Source: Sediminispirochaeta smaragdinae DSM 11293 (GTDB taxonomy: Bacteria > Spirochaetota > Spirochaetia > DSM-16054 > Sediminispirochaetaceae). Taken from it: 64,000 nucleotides of DNA. This document shows, piece by piece, positions 59,324-64,000 of the stretch (position 1 is its first letter; every line of letters starts with the position of its first letter). The stretch lies in contig NC_014364.1 in the NCBI RefSeq assembly GCF_000143985.1, forward strand, positions 3,906,001-3,970,000, in the 5' to 3' direction. A program made the translations under genes and the position numbers. Under the pieces are notes generated by a model. That model searched no databases. It was not told the origin of the DNA and worked only from the letters and a program-made list of their open reading frames with translations.

Positions 59324-59772
59324 CCGGTCATGTCGAAGCGGCTCGGTTCGTCTACCCGGGGAAACGCAGGAGGTCTGAACGGCATGGCATGGAGAGAAGC
59401 AATTCTGCGGGAAAGTACCTTCATTTCCGTTTCCATCGACTGCCTGAGCGTGGATTGAAGGTCCAAAACGACATCCTTCTCCCTGATAAATTCGGCATCG
59501 AAAGCGGAAATAGTATCCTTTTGCCCCTGATTCGGCTCTAAGGAACTTCGCAACGGTACGATGACCCCTTGAAGCCCGTTTAAACGATCCAGAAGCTCCT
59601 GCTCCATCTTAAGATATTGGTTCATGCTCTCGCCGAACCCGTTTGTATTGATGCTTCGGTTCATGAGGTTAAGCAACTCCCTGTAGTGCGCCATGGCCTT
59701 GCGGCGGGCTGCAAGATGTGTATGCAACCGCCTGTAGATAGCGTTTCTGTCTCCGGTAAGGGAACGAGCCAT
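59320..59772 (-). CDS. Probable flagellar export chaperone (FlgN-like)
   Basis: This 150-residue, largely helical protein follows fliS by 28 bases and overlaps polA by four. The helices (RRLHTHLAARRKAMAHYRELLNLM, EQELLDRLNGLQGVIVPLRSS, VVLDLQSTLRQSMETEMKVLSRRI, each seen in part) and an uneven C-terminal tail resemble FlgN/FliT-type chaperones. The assignment rests mainly on size, helicity and the fliS neighbour. It is otherwise unrecognised. Confidence 0.5.
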   Translation of the reverse strand: MARSLTGDRNAIYRRLHTHLAARRKAMAHYRELLNLMNRSINTNGFGESMNQYLKMEQELLDRLNGLQGVIVPLRSSLEPNQGQKDTISAFDAEFIREKDVVLDLQSTLRQSMETEMKVLSRRIASLHAMPFRPPAFPRVDEPSRFDMTG

Positions 59773-59800
59773 CTTTCCCTCCCTCTTGTATGTGATTGTG

Positions 59801-60229
59801 CTAGCCTGCGATATTGATTCCGCCGGAGGAACTGCCTTCCGACTTGGATGCCTTCCCCGAGATGATTTGGTCCCACGCTTCCCGAAGTTCGGAGAGCTGG
59901 TTTTTCACCACCGACAGCTTATCGCTGTTTTTCTCAAGGTTTGCTTCCATCATCTGACGATTGAAAAAGGTGTAGAGGCTAAAAAGCCCCGTTGCTATCT
60001 CACCGCCCTGATCAAAATCAAGGGAAACCATCAATTCGGTTACCATATCCTGGGCTCGGAGAATCGCGGCATTGATTGCATCGTATTTTTTACTTTCCGC
60101 TCCGAGAAGTTTAACCGCGTATTCCAGCTGTTTGATCGCCTCATCATAGAGCATGATGATCAGCTTTCCACCGCCGGCGGTTTTGATGCTCGTCGTTTTG
60201 TAGGCGTTTACTCCATTATACCGGTTCAC
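59801..60229 (-). CDS. fliS: Flagellar export chaperone FliS
   Basis: This 142-residue protein matches FliS: NAYKTTSIKTAGGGKLIIMLYDEAIKQLE at the start, LMVSLDFDQGGEIATGLFSLYTFFNRQMMEAN in the middle (each partly quoted), and a helical C-terminus. It binds flagellin in the cytoplasm and delivers it to the export apparatus. No flagellin or fliD gene is in the window. It is followed by the FlgN-like gene, polA, coaE and the SPOR gene in one direction. Confidence 0.93.
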   Translation of the reverse strand: MNRYNGVNAYKTTSIKTAGGGKLIIMLYDEAIKQLEYAVKLLGAESKKYDAINAAILRAQDMVTELMVSLDFDQGGEIATGLFSLYTFFNRQMMEANLEKNSDKLSVVKNQLSELREAWDQIISGKASKSEGSSSGGINIAG

Positions 60230-60350
60230 GCTTTCCTCCCCTCCCGTTTCGGGTTCTCTTTACACATATCGTCAGAGGATCCGAAAAGCTTAAGGAAAAA
60301 ATGAGATCTGTCTATAACTTTTCCCAGGACCTGCACGGCCATACTATATG

Positions 60351-62639
60351 TCATCTGGCGTGCTCCATCAAGGTGGTAACGGGAACGATGGAATATCCTT
60401 CCCGAATGAGTCCGTTTATCAAAAGATCGAGATACTGAAACAGGTAATCGCCCCGGCCTTCTTCGAGCTCTCCAAGACGGATGGGGATGATCGATCCGGG
60501 CTGCTTCAGCTGCATGATTCGTTCGACAATATCCCTGCTTGCAAGATAAAAGCTATCTCCGTCACATTCGGTTTCAGGTACCCAATCCAGAGGATCGACA
60601 TCTCTTCCCACATAACGGTAGTTCATAGCCTTTCCGGCCGAAATGATATTGGTGCTGACAAAGTAGTAGGGTGCATGCCACAAAAGCGAGAGTTCTTTCC
60701 CCGTGGCGTCGAAAAAATCATCCTCGTTACGGGCAAGTCCCCGTTTGATAAAGTCAACATCGACCTTGAACCGGGCATCAGTCATGTTGAAATAGACATA
60801 AAACAGACTACCGATCTCGTGGCGGGAGGATGCCAGCTCTTTTACCGCACCCGGATTGCGGCGAATAAACTCTCCGTTGACAAAGAAGGTCGCACGAAGA
60901 GCATAGTCGTCGAGGACCTGCAACACCTCGGTCAGCCCTTCGGGACTATCGATGGCATTGAAAACAAGGGCGACCTCCCGACGTCTGATACGTGATCCGT
61001 GAGTAAAGCTTTCGCCGACCAGGGGCTCATCGACATCGGGAAAGGGAACATAACGTTTTTCAGGTTCCGGAAAGAGCCGTTTCGTTCCGTAGCCGGCGAC
61101 GCTGCGCACCATGACAATGTTGCGATAGCTGCTGCCGTTCACCGATTCGATATAAACCCTAAAAGCCGTTCCTGCGGTGGAGGGGTCGACCAAGGTAGAT
61201 CGTTCCTTCAGTTCTTCCCAAGCAGTGGAATCTTCCGAGCCGGTAAGGCGAAAATAACGACCTCCTACAATATTCTCTTCCTCCCCGGCTTCGGTAAAAC
61301 CGTATTCCCCCGCCTGACTCAGGGCGATAATGCGGCGCTCTCCTTTATCAAGGCCGACCAACTCGGTATACCGTTTACCGGCAATAAGCAGCTCCTTATC
61401 GCTGGGCCATAATACATGCATCGGATCGGGATGGGTAAAGGCAGAAACACTCTTCCAGCTATCATACGCCTTCAGATCGACCCCGTCACCTCGCACCACC
61501 GCGACAAGCTCCTCGTTGGGAGAAAGCTCTATATCGGAAACACCGCTGCCCGGTATCTGCTGAAAGCTGAGGGCGTCACTCTCAACGGTAAGATCGATCC
61601 GAAAAAGACCGCTCTTCTTACCGCCGTCTTCAAAACTACCGGTCAACACCGTAATGATATTGCCGGAAGACCAGAGGATCTGCTTCACTCTTGTATTGCG
61701 GGGAAGCAGAAGATAGGGCAAGGATTTGATGCCGCCTTCCGCCAGATAATCATCGGCCTGAAGATAATAGAGGAAAAGGCTGCGGCCTCCCCGATTGTAC
61801 AGGAGTTTGTTTCCGTCCGGACTCACCACAAAGGCATCAAAATTCGGATCAAAGACAAAAGGAACCTTTCCCACGATGGTTCCGATATCAAGCATCCCCC
61901 CGTAAATCGATCTGGCAAAGAATTCCGAACCAAGGATACGGTAGACAAGATTTCTTCTGATATAAAAAAGCTCGTTCTGCTTCGACCACACCACACTGGA
62001 GATACCACCGGGGCCTATCTTTCGATACGATTCGTCGATAACCCGGTCACCGGCCTTCTGCTCCATGGAAAAATAGTAAACATCTCCACCCTTTTGGTAG
62101 ACGAAGAACTCGGAATTCCCCGCCCAGAGCGCCGGGGGATCATTATAACTAATCTCCACCGATGAAGAGACCTGAAAGAGTTCCTCACTTTCCACTTCAT
62201 AGAGATAGAGATCCGCGTAGGCATCACCCGTCGGCTCAAGGTAAACAAGAAACCGACCGTCGGGAGAAGAGGATATCTGCAAAAGCTTACCGCTTTCGAT
62301 ATCGGCCCCGGAACCGAAACTGGGAAAGGCCCCCACCGTTTCAAGTCCTTTCAGCTCCGACCCGCTTCGAAACACCCCAAAGCGGTTACGAATCTGTATC
62401 CGCTCCCCCCTGTCGAGCAAGGCAACCTGCTCGGGAAAAAACGAGAGCTGACTGATCGTTCCCGTGGAAAGATCACTTGCAAGCAGGGTATCGAAAGAAC
62501 CATACACAGGGCTTTCGGTACGAGCGGAAAAGAGCAGTTGATCATCCTTGGAAAGGCGAAGCCCTGAAAAGTCGACTTCCGCAGCCAGGGAAGAGGCACA
62601 AAACCCCATTATCAGCAGAAACAGTACCGTTCTTCTCAT
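60351..62639 (-). CDS. Beta-propeller protein fused to a degenerate NodB polysaccharide-deacetylase domain
   Basis: This protein of about 762 residues has a signal peptide (RRTVLFLLIMGFCASSLAA). Residues about 25-500 contain repeated PD40/TolB-type blades (LLISSSPDGRFLVYLEPTGD-like, VVSPDGNKLLYNRGG, IELSPNEELVAVVRGDG). The last 220 residues resemble a NodB deacetylase (LRATFFVNGEFIRRNPGAVKELASSRHEIGS in parts, LLWHAPYY). The metal-binding TFDDGP is replaced by VFNAIDS, so the domain may be inactive. The frame opens at 62882 across the zinc-ribbon gene; the ATG at 62639 is chosen because the signal peptide starts there. It lies in the envelope; function unknown. Confidence 0.75.
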   Translation of the reverse strand: MRRTVLFLLIMGFCASSLAAEVDFSGLRLSKDDQLLFSARTESPVYGSFDTLLASDLSTGTISQLSFFPEQVALLDRGERIQIRNRFGVFRSGSELKGLETVGAFPSFGSGADIESGKLLQISSSPDGRFLVYLEPTGDAYADLYLYEVESEELFQVSSSVEISYNDPPALWAGNSEFFVYQKGGDVYYFSMEQKAGDRVIDESYRKIGPGGISSVVWSKQNELFYIRRNLVYRILGSEFFARSIYGGMLDIGTIVGKVPFVFDPNFDAFVVSPDGNKLLYNRGGRSLFLYYLQADDYLAEGGIKSLPYLLLPRNTRVKQILWSSGNIITVLTGSFEDGGKKSGLFRIDLTVESDALSFQQIPGSGVSDIELSPNEELVAVVRGDGVDLKAYDSWKSVSAFTHPDPMHVLWPSDKELLIAGKRYTELVGLDKGERRIIALSQAGEYGFTEAGEEENIVGGRYFRLTGSEDSTAWEELKERSTLVDPSTAGTAFRVYIESVNGSSYRNIVMVRSVAGYGTKRLFPEPEKRYVPFPDVDEPLVGESFTHGSRIRRREVALVFNAIDSPEGLTEVLQVLDDYALRATFFVNGEFIRRNPGAVKELASSRHEIGSLFYVYFNMTDARFKVDVDFIKRGLARNEDDFFDATGKELSLLWHAPYYFVSTNIISAGKAMNYRYVGRDVDPLDWVPETECDGDSFYLASRDIVERIMQLKQPGSIIPIRLGELEEGRGDYLFQYLDLLINGLIREGYSIVPVTTLMEHAR

Positions 62640-62646
62640 ATCGATA

Positions 62647-62916
62647 TTATTGTCGGCATGAAGGAATCGCCAGTTCAATAATTTGTTCCAATTCCCGATC
62701 AAGTTCTTCAAGTCGCAAGCGGGCCACCTCCAATCGACGCTCATAGCCGCGGAGTGCCACCTTCTCAAGGCGCAGAAAGGAGTTCTCCACAACCTCCTCG
62801 AAGCTGAGCGATTCAAACCGGGGCGGATCAACAATTTCGATGCCGCACCCCGGACAGATCCGCTCCCCACGTTCCAGAACATGCCCGCAATGAGGGCAGA
62901 AAGATACCGGTTCCAT
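62647..62916 (-). CDS. Small zinc-ribbon protein
   Basis: This 89-residue protein starts with a zinc ribbon (FCPHCGHVLERGERICPGCG, two CPxC pairs). A coiled-coil helix follows (SFLRLEKVALRGYERRLEVARLRLEELDREL in parts). It is read in the same direction as the propeller-deacetylase gene seven bases downstream. I do not recognise a specific function; such proteins often act as small scaffold or nucleic-acid-binding proteins. The ribosome site is weak. Confidence 0.65.
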   Translation of the reverse strand: MEPVSFCPHCGHVLERGERICPGCGIEIVDPPRFESLSFEEVVENSFLRLEKVALRGYERRLEVARLRLEELDRELEQIIELAIPSCRQ

Positions 62917-63070
62917 TACCTACAGTATACCCTTACCCATGGACGGATGCAACTCAAGAAGGGAAGAGGAATGGTCATTGTTTGAGCCAGAGAAAGATAA
63001 CGAAATGAGTTTCGTATATTTATCCTGAACACATCGGTGAAGGCGCTGCCGGATAATACCAGGCCTGCAC

Positions 63071-63868
63071 TCAGCCGAATCCATTGTGTATATCCACCCG
63101 AAATGAGAGCCCGTCCCAGGCCGGTTCCACCCCGGTCGGGAGCATCCTTCGAATATCCTCATGATCGACATCATGGGTAAGGTGGGTAAACCACGCCTTT
63201 TCGGCCCCGATCTTCCGTACCGCCTCAAGGGCCTGGCCGAAGGAAAAATGGGTGGGATGGGGTTCCGGTCTGAGGGCGTCGATAACCACGAAACGGATCC
63301 CCTCAAGCAGTTCATAGCTATATTCGGGAATGATATTGCAATCGGTAAGATAGGCAAAGGGGCCGATTCTGTAACCGAATACGGGAAGGGAGCCGTGGAG
63401 CAACGGTATGGGAATCACTTCAAGGGAACCGATGGTGATATGATCTTCCGGCCCAATGGGCTTGAGCAGAACCTTGGGTTTGCCGCCCCCCTCCTGGCCT
63501 GAGGAAAAGATATAGGAAAAACGGCGGCGTATCTCGTCCATGGTTTCGGCCGACCCGTACAGGGGGATGGGGCCGTTAAAGCTTAAAGGGCGCAGATCGT
63601 CCAAGCCGTGAAGGTGGTCTGCATGGGCATGGGTATAGAAAACCGCATCGATGTGGGCAATTCCCTCCCGCAGTGCCTGGAGGCGAAACTCGGGAGCGGT
63701 ATCAAAAAGAATGACCTCGTCTTCCGCCCCGCGGACCAGGGCACTGGCCCGGCTGCGATGGTTTTTCGGATTCTTTGAACGGCAGACAGGGCAGATACAA
63801 GCGATGACCGGCACGCCGTGGCTGGTCCCGGATCCAAGAATGGTAACGGTACATGATGATTGCTTCAT
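63071..63868 (-). CDS. PhnP-like metallo-beta-lactamase-fold hydrolase
   Basis: This 265-residue hydrolase begins TVTILGSGTSHGVPVIACICPVCRS, with the cysteine pair of the PhnP branch. The metal site FYTHAHADHLHGLDDLRPL follows, with a further His in LLHGSLPVFGYRIG and WFTHLTHDVDHEDI. It resembles the widespread bacterial MBL-fold phosphodiesterases annotated near tRNA- or nucleotide-processing genes. Its ATG overlaps the stop of the aminotransferase upstream by one base. It is distinct from the hydrolase at 7608-8480. Confidence 0.85.
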   Translation of the reverse strand: MKQSSCTVTILGSGTSHGVPVIACICPVCRSKNPKNHRSRASALVRGAEDEVILFDTAPEFRLQALREGIAHIDAVFYTHAHADHLHGLDDLRPLSFNGPIPLYGSAETMDEIRRRFSYIFSSGQEGGGKPKVLLKPIGPEDHITIGSLEVIPIPLLHGSLPVFGYRIGPFAYLTDCNIIPEYSYELLEGIRFVVIDALRPEPHPTHFSFGQALEAVRKIGAEKAWFTHLTHDVDHEDIRRMLPTGVEPAWDGLSFRVDIHNGFG

Positions 63869-64000
63869 CAGAAAATTCCCTTCGGCCCGTCGTTGCCCAA
63901 GGCGTCGAAGACGCCGCCAAGATATTTGAGTCCGGCCACAAAGCGCTCTTCAGACATTCCCATGAAGGAGAGTCGGAACCGGTAGCGGGAAGCAGGATCA
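63868..64000 (-). CDS. Aminotransferase-like protein, C-terminal end (partial)
   Basis: Only the last 43 codons are in the window. The sequence RYRFRLSFMGMSEERFVAGLKYLGGVF resembles the C-terminal end of class I/II PLP-dependent aminotransferases or MocR-type regulators, which share this domain. The stop codon TGA overlaps the ATG of the hydrolase by one base, so the genes are coupled. The rest lies beyond the right edge. Confidence 0.6.
   Translation of the reverse strand, partial: DPASRYRFRLSFMGMSEERFVAGLKYLGGVFDALGNDGPKGIF

Noticed and set aside
62640-62882. Long N-terminal extension of the propeller protein
   Set aside because: It overlaps the zinc-ribbon gene, and a clear signal peptide begins at the ATG at 62639.
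1-64000. CRISPR arrays, rRNA and tRNA genes
   Set aside because: No regularly spaced repeats, rRNA-like blocks or complete tRNA cloverleaf were noticed. tRNAscan-SE and Infernal were not available, so small RNAs could have been missed.

Overview
The window looks like part of the chromosome of a free-living, saccharolytic, anaerobic spirochaete, probably of the Sediminispirochaeta/Spirochaeta type. This is an inference from gene content, not from a marker gene. The supporting content is flagellar genes (fliS and a probable chaperone) beside polA-coaE-SPOR, several CUT1 sugar ABC transporters without their own ATPase, a Rex redox repressor, a sensory [FeFe]-hydrogenase cassette, and EF-P with its lysylation enzymes. 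Almost all of the sequence is coding. No rRNA, tRNA or CRISPR array was seen.

Layout. 1-3.3 kb: a sugar catabolic cassette (GntR/LacI hybrid regulator cut by the window edge, FSA-type transaldolase, SIS protein) divergent from a ROK kinase, with an inverted repeat between them. 3.4-6.5 kb: a SWIM-SNF2 helicase. 6.6-13.4 kb: a divergent regulon of a LacI regulator, a PhnP-like phosphodiesterase and a sugar ABC transporter on one side and a calcineurin-like phosphoesterase plus a tyrosine-phosphatase-like enzyme on the other. Three copies of a TCAA-N-CG-N-TTGA operator lie between them. 13.7-16.7 kb: a GH65 phosphorylase fused to beta-phosphoglucomutase. It carries the same 14-bp operator as the ThuE-like ABC transporter at 26.1-29.5 kb, so the two form a split disaccharide regulon. 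16.8-25.9 kb: a sensor kinase, xylulokinase, an NCS2 permease behind a leader-peptide attenuator, a hydroxyacid dehydrogenase, rex (apparently with an AUU start), a response regulator and an inositol-monophosphatase-type enzyme.

29.5-34.4 kb: a mobile-element zone. An IS3-family element sits with a clean 3-bp duplication inside the transposase of a second element. Two ~144-bp MITE-like elements (13.5 and 34.3 kb) and one solo end (26.0 kb) carry the same terminal repeats as the outer element. Just beyond the IS lies the sensory hydrogenase operon (DRTGG protein, RsbW-like kinase, HydS). 34.5-41.8 kb: gpmA, then tex, an M16 peptidase and a MATE exporter in an operon. 42-45.2 kb: an IclR-controlled DUF917/NCS1 permease operon with tandem operator repeats. 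45.3-48.6 kb: epmA, efp, a methyltransferase and an IscR-like regulator with an apparently leaderless mRNA. 48.6-53.8 kb: an MscS channel, a PAS/HD-GYP protein, a DnaK-substrate-domain/OmpA fusion and epmB. 53.9-64 kb: an MFS transporter, SPOR protein, coaE, polA, flagellar genes, a propeller/degenerate deacetylase, a zinc-ribbon protein, a PhnP-like hydrolase and the tail of an aminotransferase.

The most interesting points are the phosphoesterase-plus-ABC regulon, the pyrBI-like attenuator before the uracil/xanthine permease, the Hsp70-domain/OmpA fusion, the AUU start of rex, and the shared operator of the split phosphorylase/transporter regulon. Several CDS starts given here are shorter or longer than the longest open frame because a Shine-Dalgarno sequence or family alignment fixes them; this is stated in each entry.
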